Source: Photorhabdus bodei
Lineage (GTDB): Bacteria > Pseudomonadota > Gammaproteobacteria > Enterobacterales > Enterobacteriaceae
Length of the DNA: 64,000 bases
Assembly: GCF_003287735.1 (NCBI RefSeq)
Contig: NZ_NSCM01000013.1
Span: 19,687-83,686, forward strand
Direction of reading: 5' to 3'
Made by a program: the position numbers and the translations under genes
Part shown: positions 42,855 to 50,617 of the stretch, piece by piece
Layout of the letters: each line of letters opens with the position of its first letter
Position numbering within the stretch: position 1 is the first letter of the stretch
Notes under the pieces: generated by a model
Databases searched by the model: none
Told to the model about the DNA's origin: nothing
Seen by the model: the letters and a program-made list of their open reading frames with translations, nothing else

Positions 42855-45489
42855 CCGAAACTTACGCCTGCAAGTTATCTTGAATGCCGTTGATAAAATT
42901 ACCCGCCCGTTCAAGAGTGCGCAGGTGTCCAACAAAAGGCTGGCTGAAACCCTTCGCCAGTCGCGCCAGCAGCTCAGGGAGCTAAACCAGCAGGCTGGCC
43001 GGATTGATGGTTTTCGCAAGGTAAAGCGCCAATTGCTAGAAACCCGGCAGGCTTACCGCAGCGCTACCGAGCGTGTGGCAGCACTGAACTGTGAAATTAA
43101 CGCCAGTCAGAACCCGACACAGGCCCAAATCAACCAGCTACAGCGGGCAAAAAACGCAGCTAGGCAGTTCGAGGAAAAAAATCAATCCCTGAGTCAGTCC
43201 CTGCAACGTCAGCGTGATGCCTTGTGCGCCAGCGGTATCTCAACTAACCAGCTTGGACAGGCGCAGAGACGGATAAACGCGGACATCAACCACACAACCA
43301 GTATGCTCCAGCAACAGGAGCAGCAGCTTGGGCGTTTGAGACAGCAGGAACAACGGTTGGCTAATACCCGCTCTCGCTACCAAAAAATGAAAGATGTGCG
43401 TAACCAAATGACGGCAACCGGTGCTGCGGCAACGGCAGCGGGTGTTGGTGCGCTCTATGGCGCTAAACGGGTGATGATGCCGGGTTATGACTTTGACGTG
43501 GGGATGTCGAAGGTGCAAGCGCTGACCCGTTTGGATAAGCATTCTCCCGAACTAAAAAAATTGCAGGAGCAGGCGCGGCACTTAGGCGCAACAACGGCAT
43601 TCTCCGCCAATCAGGTCGCGCAGGGACAGAGTTTTTATGCAATGGCCGGCTTTACTCCAGACCAGATACGATCAGCCATGCCTGGTACATTGGCGATGTC
43701 ATTGGCGGGTGATACCGATTTGGCCGCGACGGCGGACATTGGTTCCAATATCCTGACGGGTTTTAAGCTGAAATCCGAAGAAATGGAACGGGTGAGTGAT
43801 GTACTAGTGGGTGCCTTTACTCGTTCTAACACTAATCTGATGATGCTGGGTGACACCATGAAGTATGTTGCCCCTGTAGCGGCAGGCTTAGGGGTTGATA
43901 TTGAAACCGCCGCTGCGGCGACGGGTAAACTCGGTGATGCCGGTATTCAGGGTAGTATGGCGGGTACCTCCCTAAGATCCATTTTAGGACGACTGGCTGA
44001 ACCGCCCGCCACCGCAGCGAAAGCGTTGGCAAAACTGAACATTCAGACTAAGGATGCCAAGGGCAATCTCCGCGCTTTGCCGGATATTCTGACTGAGCTG
44101 GACAAGAAAACTACCAAAATGGGTAACGCCCAGCGTGCCGGCATTTTCAAAGCTATTGCCGGGGAGGAAGCCTTTTCCGCTCTGTCGGTATTGGCTGAAA
44201 GAGCCGGTACGGGGGAATTACAGAAACTCATCAAAGAATTGAAGAACGCCCAAGGTGAGGCCAAAAAGGTCGCCGATACTATGACTAATAACCTTGACGG
44301 CGACATGAAAAGTCTGTCATCGGCATGGGAAGATATCGGTATTCAAATCTTTGGCGGTGTGGACAGTCCCCTGCGTGGGATCACCCAGCGTATCACCAAA
44401 ATTATCAGCAAGACGGGCGAATGGATGAAAGCCAACCCTGAACTAACCAAAACGTTAACGATGGTGAGTATCGGGCTGGGTATCATTTTGACGGTTTTTG
44501 GTGCGATTACGCTGGCATTGGTTGCTTTGTTGGGGCCACTGGCAATCGTTAAATTTGGCTTGTCAGTATTGGGTATCAAGGGAACTGGCTCAATGCTACA
44601 TCTTGGTAAAGTGTTTTCCTATCTTGGGAAAATGGTGATGTGGCTGGGGCATATTATGTGGACAAACCCCATTTTAGCGGTTATCGGCTTGATTGCCTTG
44701 GGCGCTTACCTGATCTGGCAGAACTGGGACAAACTTGGCCCGTGGTTCCAGAACTTATGGAACAACATTTCAAACTATGTTTCTACCACATGGGAAAATA
44801 TCAAGCGCCGGGCATCAGTCAAATGGAATGAGTTGGTCACTGACACGAAAAAAATCCCGTCCGAATTTAAGAGGATTGGCTGTGAATTTGTCGAAAATCT
44901 TAAGGCAGGCATTGAAGAAAAATGGGAATCCTTGAAAAAGAAATTCTCCGAACTAGGCAAGATGGTTAAAGACGCCTTGACTCCCGACTTTATGCGGGAA
45001 GAAAACCAAGATCCCAAGCAAAAGGCTGCATTGAATGCTTATAAGGAAGCTACCGGTTCTATTGGCGGCATATTGGCTGGTGGATTCGATAAAGGTGGTT
45101 ACATCCCGATGGGCAAGATTGGCATTGTGGGGGAATATGGCCCAGAGATCATCAACGGCCCTGCTCGCGTCACCAGCCGCCGTCAAACAGCTGCATTGGC
45201 GGCAATTGCGGCACTATCGATGGGTTCAGCCTCGCCAGTCAGCGCCCAAAATGCCCCGTTGCACCCGTACAGCCTGCCTGCGTCACAGTATCAAACACCG
45301 GCTGTTTCGGTCACTAACCAGATCCAGGGCAGCGAACGATCTGTTTATGAAATTCATATACACGCCTCCCCCGTACAATCTGCTCAGGATATTGCACAGG
45401 CAGTGGCGCGTGAACTGGATCGCCGCGAACAGCAACAGCGTGCCCGCGCCCGTAGCTCATTTTCTGATAGCGAGGACTTTTATTCATGA
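42847..45489 (+). CDS. T: Tape measure protein gpT
   Basis: This 880-residue protein sets tail length. Order: an N-terminal coiled coil rich in Gln/Arg (about 20-180), a TP901-type tape-measure region (MPGYDFDVGMSKVQALTR, GTSLRSILGRLAEPP), membrane-like segments around 535-625 (SIGLGIILTVFGAITLALVAL and others), and a C-terminal tail. The start at 42847 overlaps the E' stop by 8 bp. P2 T is 815 residues. Confidence 0.93.
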   Translation: MSDRNLRLQVILNAVDKITRPFKSAQVSNKRLAETLRQSRQQLRELNQQAGRIDGFRKVKRQLLETRQAYRSATERVAALNCEINASQNPTQAQINQLQRAKNAARQFEEKNQSLSQSLQRQRDALCASGISTNQLGQAQRRINADINHTTSMLQQQEQQLGRLRQQEQRLANTRSRYQKMKDVRNQMTATGAAATAAGVGALYGAKRVMMPGYDFDVGMSKVQALTRLDKHSPELKKLQEQARHLGATTAFSANQVAQGQSFYAMAGFTPDQIRSAMPGTLAMSLAGDTDLAATADIGSNILTGFKLKSEEMERVSDVLVGAFTRSNTNLMMLGDTMKYVAPVAAGLGVDIETAAAATGKLGDAGIQGSMAGTSLRSILGRLAEPPATAAKALAKLNIQTKDAKGNLRALPDILTELDKKTTKMGNAQRAGIFKAIAGEEAFSALSVLAERAGTGELQKLIKELKNAQGEAKKVADTMTNNLDGDMKSLSSAWEDIGIQIFGGVDSPLRGITQRITKIISKTGEWMKANPELTKTLTMVSIGLGIILTVFGAITLALVALLGPLAIVKFGLSVLGIKGTGSMLHLGKVFSYLGKMVMWLGHIMWTNPILAVIGLIALGAYLIWQNWDKLGPWFQNLWNNISNYVSTTWENIKRRASVKWNELVTDTKKIPSEFKRIGCEFVENLKAGIEEKWESLKKKFSELGKMVKDALTPDFMREENQDPKQKAALNAYKEATGSIGGILAGGFDKGGYIPMGKIGIVGEYGPEIINGPARVTSRRQTAALAAIAALSMGSASPVSAQNAPLHPYSLPASQYQTPAVSVTNQIQGSERSVYEIHIHASPVQSAQDIAQAVARELDRREQQQRARARSSFSDSEDFYS

Positions 45490-45950
45490 TGGCTGCACTG
45501 GGTTTATTTGTCTTTATGTTGAAAACCACACCATACCAGAGCCTGCAACACCAACAATCATGGCGCTATGGGTTTAACAATCGGGTGGGTGCCCGTCCTG
45601 TTTTCCAGTTTATGGGGCCAAATAACGATACTATTACACTGTCCGGTGCCCTGTACCCTGAAATCACCGGCGGCCGGTTGTCCTTGCTGGCCCTGCAATT
45701 GATGGCTGAGAGTGGCAAGGCATGGTCATTTCTGGATGGCAGCGGCACGATTTACGGCATGTTTATTATTGAAAGTATCGACCAGACCAAAAGTGAATTT
45801 TTTACCGACGGTACCGCCCGTAAAATTGACTTTACCGTCACGTTGCGCCGTGTGGATGACAATTTAGGGGAGATGTTCGGCGACCTTCGCACCCAAATGA
45901 CTGACTTGAAAACCCGTGTCACACACAAATTGGGCGGGCTATTTTCATGA
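45486..45950 (+). CDS. U: Tail protein gpU
   Basis: This 154-residue tail protein has MMAALGLFVFMLKTTPYQSL at the N-terminus and GARPVFQFMGPNNDTITLSGALYPEITGG, as in P2 U (159). It overlaps T by 4 bp (ATGA) and D by 4 bp. Confidence 0.94.
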   Translation: MMAALGLFVFMLKTTPYQSLQHQQSWRYGFNNRVGARPVFQFMGPNNDTITLSGALYPEITGGRLSLLALQLMAESGKAWSFLDGSGTIYGMFIIESIDQTKSEFFTDGTARKIDFTVTLRRVDDNLGEMFGDLRTQMTDLKTRVTHKLGGLFS

Positions 45951-47056
45951 TTTCTTTACCTGATATGCTAAAACTAGATTGGGTAACCGGCAAAACTAAT
46001 ACAGCTGTGTATGTTCTCAGTGCTGGTGACAAAAATGTCAATGCCCGCATTCAGTCACGGTTGATTTCCCTGAATCTAACCGACAATCGGGGTTTTGAGG
46101 CTGACCAGTTGGATATTGAACTGAATGATAGCGATGGTCTGTTATCTCTGCCTCGTCGTGGGACGGAGTTATCTCTGCATCTGGGCTGGCAGGGGGAATC
46201 ACTGATCCACAAAGGTAAATTTATTGTGGATGAAATCGAATACAGTGGTGCGCCGGACAAGATAATCATCCGTGCCCGCAGTGCAGATTTTCGGGCGACG
46301 CTTAATATCAATCGCGAGGTGGCTTATCACCAGAAAACGATCAGCGATATTGTGCACACTATTGCCGTGCGTAACGATTTGACGCCGAAAGTGGACAAAA
46401 TGCTAGCCAACATCATCCTCAGTCATATTGACCAGACCGGCGAATCCGACTGCAATTTTCTAACCCGGTTGGCAAAACAGGAGGGGGCCATTGCCATGAT
46501 CAAGAATGGCTATTTGCTTTTTATCCGACAGGGGCAGAACAAAGCCGCCAGCGGGCAGTCCCTGCCTTCGGTTATCATTACCCGGCAATCTGGAGACGAT
46601 CACCGTTTTTCATTGGCTGACCGGGGCGCTTATACCGGCGTTTCCGCCAGTTGGCTTAATACTCGTAATCCGAGGAAAAAAGAGAACATCACTGTCAAAC
46701 GCAAGCGAAGTAAGACTAATCCGCAGCAAGAAAAGAAAAAACAGGACCATTATCTGGTTGGCAGTGAGGGTAACGTTTTTGTGATGAAGCACATCTATGC
46801 TAACAAGGCCAATGCCGAACGTGCAGCTAAAGCAGAATGGGAGAAAATTCAGTGCGGTGTGGCGTCATTCTCTATTCGACTGGCGAAGGGAAGGCCAGAG
46901 CTGTTCCCTGAAATGAAAGTCAGGGTGAGTGGCTTCAAGCCCGAAATCGACGCGGCAGACTGGACGCTGGTAACTGTCACACACACCCTGAATGACAGTG
47001 GATTAACGTCATCCTTGCAATTGGAAGTGAAAATTTCTGATTCAGATATGATATAG
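45947..47056 (+). CDS. D: Late control/baseplate hub protein gpD
   Basis: This 369-residue protein is gpD, the hub protein of the tail tip (gp27-like). Segments: RLISLNLTDNRGFEADQLDIELND, LHLGWQGESLIHKGKFIVDEIEYSG and SHIDQTGESDCNFLTRLAKQEGA. It overlaps U by 4 bp and precedes ogr. Confidence 0.94.
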   Translation: MISLPDMLKLDWVTGKTNTAVYVLSAGDKNVNARIQSRLISLNLTDNRGFEADQLDIELNDSDGLLSLPRRGTELSLHLGWQGESLIHKGKFIVDEIEYSGAPDKIIIRARSADFRATLNINREVAYHQKTISDIVHTIAVRNDLTPKVDKMLANIILSHIDQTGESDCNFLTRLAKQEGAIAMIKNGYLLFIRQGQNKAASGQSLPSVIITRQSGDDHRFSLADRGAYTGVSASWLNTRNPRKKENITVKRKRSKTNPQQEKKKQDHYLVGSEGNVFVMKHIYANKANAERAAKAEWEKIQCGVASFSIRLAKGRPELFPEMKVRVSGFKPEIDAADWTLVTVTHTLNDSGLTSSLQLEVKISDSDMI

Positions 47057-47110
47057 TTGCTTTAGTGCCAGTTTCAGCTATGGCAACCTGTTTGTTGAGG
47101 TACTCGCGTT

Positions 47111-47329
47111 ATGATGAGATGCCCCTTATGCGGTCATGCCGCCCACACCCGTAGCAGTTTTGAACACACGCCCCAAACTAAGGAACGTTACAACCAGTGC
47201 CAGAATATTAATTGTGGCTCAACGTTTGTTAGTCATGAAACCTTTGTTCGGTTCGTCACCAAGCCGACATTGATTGAAGCGGTTCCGCCGCATCCTGATA
47301 GTGGACAGCAGACCGTGCTGGTATTCTGA
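47111..47329 (+). CDS. ogr: Late gene activator Ogr
   Basis: This 72-residue zinc-finger transcription activator has MMRCPLCGHAAHTRSSFE...ERYNQCQNINCGSTFVSHET with cysteines in the C-x2-C...C-x4-C arrangement of Ogr/Delta. It binds the TGT-N12-ACA sites upstream of late promoters and contacts the RNA polymerase alpha subunit. The size matches P2 Ogr (72). Confidence 0.95.
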   Translation: MMRCPLCGHAAHTRSSFEHTPQTKERYNQCQNINCGSTFVSHETFVRFVTKPTLIEAVPPHPDSGQQTVLVF

Positions 47330-47356
47330 TCGAATAGGTGCCGATGAGTAAATAAT

Positions 47357-47396
47357 TAAAAAAAGCGTTCCATTATTCATCGTGGGGCGCTTTTTT
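47357..47396 (+). terminator. Terminator after ogr
   Basis: AAAAAAGCG and CGCTTTTTT pair around a 21-nt loop and end in a T run, 28 bp after the ogr stop. Confidence 0.65.
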
Positions 47397-47472
47397 ATGT
47401 GAGAATATTTTTCTGAGAGGAACTTAGATGCTGTGAGGAGAAGGCTTATGTCATGACGGTCTCAAACTATTT

Positions 47473-47748
47473 TCAATTTCTAGGAACATATCTGTGGTTC
47501 ACTAAAATCTGATGAATAGCCAAAACAACATCAGAAAAATCATCATCTACGATATAAAAATAGCATTCAGGAACGTTTAACACCTTGGAGAACGCACACA
47601 TTGTTTCAAAGGTTGGCTGATGAGTTCCATTTTCATACTGTGACACTCTCGCTCGTGCTGACTTTTCATCTATGCCAGCCGCAATTCCGAGTTTTTCTTG
47701 CGTGATATTTGCACGTAAACGAGCGGCTTTTAAGCGTTTGTTAATCAT
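47473..47748 (-). CDS. XRE-family regulator, copy 1
   Basis: This 91-residue helix-turn-helix protein (MINKRLKAARLRANITQEKLGIAAGIDEKSARARVSQYENGTHQP) has the HTH over residues 4-60 and a short acidic segment (FYIVDDDFSD) behind it. A close copy lies at 48449-48724, with differences mainly in the last eight residues. The two copies point the same way and flank the Ner-like gene. It is a probable repressor in the cargo region right of ogr; its target is not known. Confidence 0.82.
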   Translation of the reverse strand: MINKRLKAARLRANITQEKLGIAAGIDEKSARARVSQYENGTHQPTFETMCAFSKVLNVPECYFYIVDDDFSDVVLAIHQILVNHRYVPRN

Positions 47749-47856
47749 AAAGTTAACCGTCAGTTATTAGAAATATAGCTGACGATATATGTAACACTTC
47801 TTAGTACTTTTTTTGTCAAAACTTACTTAACAATAGTCTTAATGTTTAATTTGTTA

Positions 47857-48021
47857 TTTATGATAATTAAAGATTTAATTGCTATATATTTTATTTAATC
47901 TGGTTTGTTTTTGCAAAAATGGCTTGTGTATAAATTTTTTGGCAAGGTGAAGTGGCATGAAGATTAGTTACCAAAAACGAATATTTTTGATACTTGAGCA
48001 CGTTATTTTAGCTATGAACAT
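47857..48021 (+). repeat. Dispersed repeat R2, copy 2
   Basis: This copy matches 17450-17606 along about 155 bp with scattered changes. Shared blocks include ATTGCTATATATTTTATTTAAT and GCACGTTATTTTAGCTATGAAC. Copy 1 lies in element A, so both P2-type elements carried it. Confidence 0.65.
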
Positions 48022-48025
48022 GTAA
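47957..48025 (+). CDS. Possible 22-residue peptide in R2
   Basis: MKISYQKRIFLILEHVILAM(NM) follows a ribosome-site-like AAGGTGAAG at seven bases. The sequence is basic at the N-terminus and hydrophobic afterwards. In R2 copy 1 the frame stops after five codons. It could be a small toxin, a leader peptide or chance. Confidence 0.2.
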   Translation: MKISYQKRIFLILEHVILAMNM

Positions 48026-48090
48026 AGTCAAATCATTAACGATAGTCACATATATTTTCTTTAAGAATGTTGACGGAATGTTTAGCATCT

Positions 48091-48111
48091 CTTAACATGA
48101 ATCGTGTTAAG
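48091..48111. promoter_or_regulatory. Palindromic operator candidate upstream of Ner-like gene
   Basis: CTTAACA-TGAATCG-TGTTAAG is a perfect 7-bp inverted repeat centred 55 bp before the Ner-like start. It is a likely binding site for the Ner-like or XRE proteins. Confidence 0.5.
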
Positions 48112-48155
48112 GAATTCTTAGCAGAAAAATTAAAGGAATCGAAAGGAAGACTATC

Positions 48156-48371
48156 ATGAATAAAACAATCTCTGGTGACTGGCATCCAGCAGATATTATT
48201 GCAGCTCTAAAGAAACAGGGAACAAATCTTTCAGCCGTATCACGTAAAGCGGGATTAGCGTCATCCACATTAAGTAACGCACTATATCGCCCGTGGCCAA
48301 AAGGAGAAAATCTGATTGCTACCGAACTGGGGTTACATCCATCTGATATTTGGCCATCGCGTGGAAGGTAG
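48156..48371 (+). CDS. Ner/Nlp-like DNA-binding protein
   Basis: This 71-residue protein matches the Ner/Nlp (SfsB) family: DWHPADIIAALKKQGTNLSAVSRKAGLASSTLSNALYRPWPKGE and the closing LHPSDIWPSR. Ner is the early repressor of phage Mu; members also occur as stand-alone regulators. GGAAG precedes the start by seven bases. It lies between the two XRE copies, divergent from copy 1 and convergent with copy 2. Confidence 0.88.
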   Translation: MNKTISGDWHPADIIAALKKQGTNLSAVSRKAGLASSTLSNALYRPWPKGENLIATELGLHPSDIWPSRGR

Positions 48372-48448
48372 AAAAGGGTGAACTCAAGCCAATGGCGCTG
48401 GGTACGGTTAGCGCCATTATTGGGTGTCAGTGCTATCTTAAACAGTAT

Positions 48449-48724
48449 TCAATTTTTAGAAGTGTGTTTGTAATTCACTAAAATCTGATGAATAGACAAA
48501 ACAACATCAGAAAAATCATCATCTACAATATAAAAATAGCATTCAGGAACGTTTAATACCTTGGAAAACGCACACATTGTTTCAAAGGTTGGCTGATGAG
48601 TTCCATTTTCATACTGTGATACTCTCGCTCGTGCTGACTTTTCATCTATGCCAGCCGCAATCCCTAGTTTTTCTTGCGTGATCTTTGCACGCAAACGAGC
48701 GGCTTTTAAACGTTTGTTAATCAT
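48449..48724 (-). CDS. XRE-family regulator, copy 2
   Basis: This 91-residue near-duplicate of the regulator at 47473-47748 has the same HTH; only Asn14 to Lys, one Ala to Ser change and the last residues (NYKHTSKN) differ. The similarity continues about 90 bp upstream through the promoter region (GTCAAAACTTACTTAACAA). This indicates a recent segmental duplication. Confidence 0.82.
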   Translation of the reverse strand: MINKRLKAARLRAKITQEKLGIAAGIDEKSARARVSQYENGTHQPTFETMCAFSKVLNVPECYFYIVDDDFSDVVLSIHQILVNYKHTSKN

Positions 48725-48901
48725 AAAATTAACCGTCAGTTATTAAAGGTGTAGTTGACGATATATGTAACATTTCTTAATGTTTTTTTTGTCAAAACTT
48801 ACTTAACAAAAATCATATAGTGTTAACGACACTAACAGTAATCATTTAGCTATTAAAGAGTATTATAGTGTTTAGTAACTTTGCTAAATAAGTTTTCATA
48901 A

Positions 48902-49024
48902 TTATGCTCCACTTCCAACCAGCCCTTGTGTACCAAGACATACAGCCTTTTCATCCAAGTGGTCCGTAGAATCAATGAGATAGGCTACAGAACCAATATT
49001 GTTCAAAAAGAAAACAAAAGGCAT
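48902..49024 (-). CDS. Possible 40-residue ORF or gene remnant
   Basis: The minus strand encodes MPFVFFLNNIGSVAYLIDST followed by DHLDEKAVCLGTQGLVGSGA. It looks like coding sequence, but no ribosome site is evident and I do not recognise it. The rest of the gap 48725-49136 shows only the promoter of XRE copy 2. Confidence 0.25.
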   Translation of the reverse strand: MPFVFFLNNIGSVAYLIDSTDHLDEKAVCLGTQGLVGSGA

Positions 49025-49136
49025 AGGTGTATCGGTATTATGGAAAGCTATTTAGGTAAGTACCACATTACGCACATTTAAGGAACATCTCAGGATTCGG
49101 AAAATAAAGCACGTTAATTCGGCAACAGTGGTCGTA

Positions 49137-49259
49137 GTGGTCTATGCTGTTGCGCCAGAGGTAATCCCCAGCTAGGTTGATATGCTCCTACCCCAGCGAT
49201 AACAGATACTGCAATAGTGACTTATCGAGGGTACTTTCCTGTTCGGCCTTGATAAATGA
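49137..49259 (-). pseudogene. Fragment of Tn3-family transposase
   Basis: The minus strand encodes SFIKAEQESTLDKSLLQYLL then SLG-stop-EHINLAGDYLWRNS. The (W)EHINLxGDYLW block is typical of the C-terminus of Tn3-type TnpA; the expected Trp is a stop here. A second copy of the first part is at 50276-50348. Confidence 0.5.
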
Positions 49260-49480
49260 AGATGGTTCAACCGTAAAGGTGGTCGTCGCCAACTGACGTG
49301 GAAAAAGCTGAATCTGATCCTGAAAATGATGGGTTATCCAACGAAATGGAAAACTCGATCAATATTCAGGGCTCGCTGAATATGTGTGGGGGTTCTGATC
49401 TGTTGGGAGCCGGATGCGGTAGTTCCGCACGTCCGGTTCTAAGGAGGGGTCCGTCCGGGTAACCGGCGGGTCTATTCAAC
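49260..49480 (+). mobile_element. 3' end of a group II intron (maturase fragment, domains V and VI)
   Basis: Positions 49260-49379 encode the last 39 residues of an intron-encoded reverse transcriptase/maturase (RWFNRKGGRRQLTWKKLNLI ... MGYPTKWKTRSIF). Domain V is at 49407-49439: GAGCCGGATGCGG-TAGTT-CCGCACG-CCGGTTC hairpin form with the conserved GAGC...GGTTC ends. Domain VI and the 3' splice end (TCTATTCAAC) follow up to 49480. The 5' part of the intron is missing, so it cannot splice or move. It is fused to the Tn3-type fragment. Confidence 0.75.
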
Positions 49481-49516
49481 TCAAACCCCGATTAACAAAC
49501 TTAAGAAGCGAAAAAC

Positions 49517-49576
49517 GACGTCATTATTTGACGTCATAATGGGGCCAAAGTAGAATGATATCATCAAATGACGTCA
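49517..49576. promoter_or_regulatory. Three GACGTC palindromes in hicAB promoter
   Basis: GACGTC occurs at 49517-49522, and the longer palindrome TGACGTCA at 49529-49536 and 49569-49576, all within 70 bp before hicA. They are likely operators for the HicB-type autorepressor. Confidence 0.55.
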
Positions 49577-49585
49577 ATGGGATGA

Positions 49586-49867
49586 ATGATGATTAAGGTT
49601 AAAGAGCTGAGCTCAAAGCACCGCAAGACCCTTGCGGATGTGCTGACCACCCCGCCGAAATCCGGCATAAAATGGGATGATGTAGTCAGCCTGATTAACA
49701 AACTGGGGGGGAAGGTCAAGAACGGCAACGGATCACGCCGGAAGTTTATCCTCATGGGCTCAGTCTATCAGACTCATCAACCTCATCCTGGTAACGTAAT
49801 GGATAAAGGTGCAGTCAATGGCCTTCGTGAGTGGTTCGAAAATGTAATAGGGGTCGAACATGATTAA
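49586..49867 (+). CDS. hicA: HicA-type toxin
   Basis: This 93-residue protein has the HicA dsRBD-like fold: SGIKWDDVVSLINKLGGKVKNGNGSRRKFIL and THQPHPGNVMDKGAVNGLREWFENVIG, with the conserved His (HPG) of the mRNA-interferase site. It is the upstream gene of the pair and overlaps hicB by 8 bp. It cleaves mRNA when free of HicB. Confidence 0.88.
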   Translation: MMIKVKELSSKHRKTLADVLTTPPKSGIKWDDVVSLINKLGGKVKNGNGSRRKFILMGSVYQTHQPHPGNVMDKGAVNGLREWFENVIGVEHD

Positions 49868-50207
49868 AAGCAACAACATTATGACTATCGGCGGCCATCC
49901 CGCTTCTGTTATCTACGAAGCAGAAATTAGGGCCTTTCGCGGCAAGTTTCTGGATGTCACCGGATATTGTGATTTCGTATCAAACAGTATTGACGGGCTT
50001 GAAAAAGAGGGCCAAATTTCACTGGCTGAATATATAGAAACGTGCGAGGAAGAGGGAATTAACCCATTCAAGGAAGAGGGCAAGCTAAAATCTTTTACTC
50101 TTCGTTATCCTGGCTGGCTGGAAGCTCGCTTGACTGCGGCGACAATATCACACGCAGTCTCAAAGAACCAGTTCATAGTTCAGCTGCTTGAGCGGGAACT
50201 TCAATAA
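49860..50207 (+). CDS. hicB: HicB-type antitoxin
   Basis: This 115-residue antitoxin has an N-terminal RNase-H-like HicB domain (VIYEAEIRAFRGKFLDVTGYCDFVSNSIDGLEKEG) and a C-terminal ribbon-helix-helix (KSFTLRYPGWLEARLTAATISHAVSKNQFIVQLLERELQ). It binds HicA and should act on the GACGTC operators upstream. Confidence 0.88.
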   Translation: MIKSNNIMTIGGHPASVIYEAEIRAFRGKFLDVTGYCDFVSNSIDGLEKEGQISLAEYIETCEEEGINPFKEEGKLKSFTLRYPGWLEARLTAATISHAVSKNQFIVQLLERELQ

Positions 50208-50263
50208 AATAGATAACGCCGGACAGTGACAAAACTTGTTTTTATTGCTGTTTGGGGTTGTTG

Positions 50264-50348
50264 GGGTCTACTCAACCACCCTAGCGATAACAGATACTGC
50301 AATAGTGACTTATCGAGGATACTTTCCTGTCCGGCCTTGATAAATGAA
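50264..50348 (-). pseudogene. Second Tn3-type transposase/intron-end fragment
   Basis: On the minus strand it encodes SFIKAGQESILDKSLLQYLL then SLGW, like 49190-49259 but with the Trp intact. Immediately beyond is GGGGTCTACTCAAC on the plus strand, resembling the 3' end of the group II intron. So hicAB lies between two copies of an intron/transposase junction. Confidence 0.5.
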
Positions 50349-50435
50349 AAAGCCTACAGTATGTGGGATTGATAGATCTGTTAAGGTGATGGTTAAATTT
50401 TAATTAAGTATTTCTTATGAAAGTAATTTGTGGTG

Positions 50436-50457
50436 AAAGCCCCGTTTAAGGGGCTTT
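50436..50457 (+). terminator. Terminator at right end of element B
   Basis: AAAGCCCC-GTTTAA-GGGGCTTT hairpin, just before the integrase arm sites, as at the right end of element A. Confidence 0.7.
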
Positions 50458-50465
50458 GTCGTCAA

Positions 50466-50484
50466 TGTGGACATTGGGTGGACG
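50466..50484 (+). promoter_or_regulatory. Integrase arm-type sites, right arm of element B
   Basis: TGTGGACA (50466-50473) matches the P2 arm consensus exactly and GGTGGACG (50477-50484) resembles it. They lie about 50-65 bp left of att3. Confidence 0.55.
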
Positions 50485-50530
50485 ATGATAGAAAAAGTAT
50501 ATTTATTTTCAATATGTTATGGGTTGTATG

Positions 50531-50550
50531 TAGACACCATCCCTGTCTTT
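50531..50550 (+). repeat. att3: attachment core at right end of element B
   Basis: TAGACACCATCCCTGTCTTT is identical over 20 bp to att1 and over 17 bp to att2. Confidence 0.8.
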
Positions 50551-50553
50551 TTC

Positions 50554-50577
50554 CCCGCCTTTTGGCGGGATTTTTTA
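50554..50577 (+). terminator. Terminator right of att3
   Basis: CCCGCC-TTTT-GGCGGG followed by A and six T. It is either the original cpxP terminator displaced by the insertions or the left-end terminator of element C. Confidence 0.7.
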
Positions 50578-50617
50578 TCGGGCTAAGATTAATTTACTTT
50601 AAAATCAACCAGATAAA

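Larger units (their letters stand above)
47749..48155. other. Regulatory gap between XRE copy 1 and Ner-like gene
   Basis: This 407-bp AT-rich gap contains the promoter of XRE copy 1 (upstream about 90 bp nearly identical to that of copy 2), repeat R2 copy 2 with a possible 22-codon ORF, and a palindromic operator candidate in front of the Ner-like gene (48091-48111). Confidence 0.5.
18572..50550. mobile_element. Element B: complete P2-like prophage
   Basis: A 32-kb P2-like prophage lies between att2 and att3. The order is int-C, cox, small early genes, dam-like gene, A, cargo, cos, Q-P on the minus strand and O-N-M-L-X-lysis-R-S-V-W-J-I-H-G-FI-FII-E-T-U-D-ogr on the plus strand, which is the P2 order. 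Every structural gene expected in P2 is present and open. Additions relative to P2 are the KAP-like NTPase, the XRE/Ner region and hicAB, all at the usual cargo positions. It may be inducible. Confidence 0.92.

Noticed and set aside
47473..48724. XRE copies as antitoxins of a toxin-antitoxin pair
   Set aside because: No toxin-like gene adjoins either copy; the neighbour is a Ner-type regulator.
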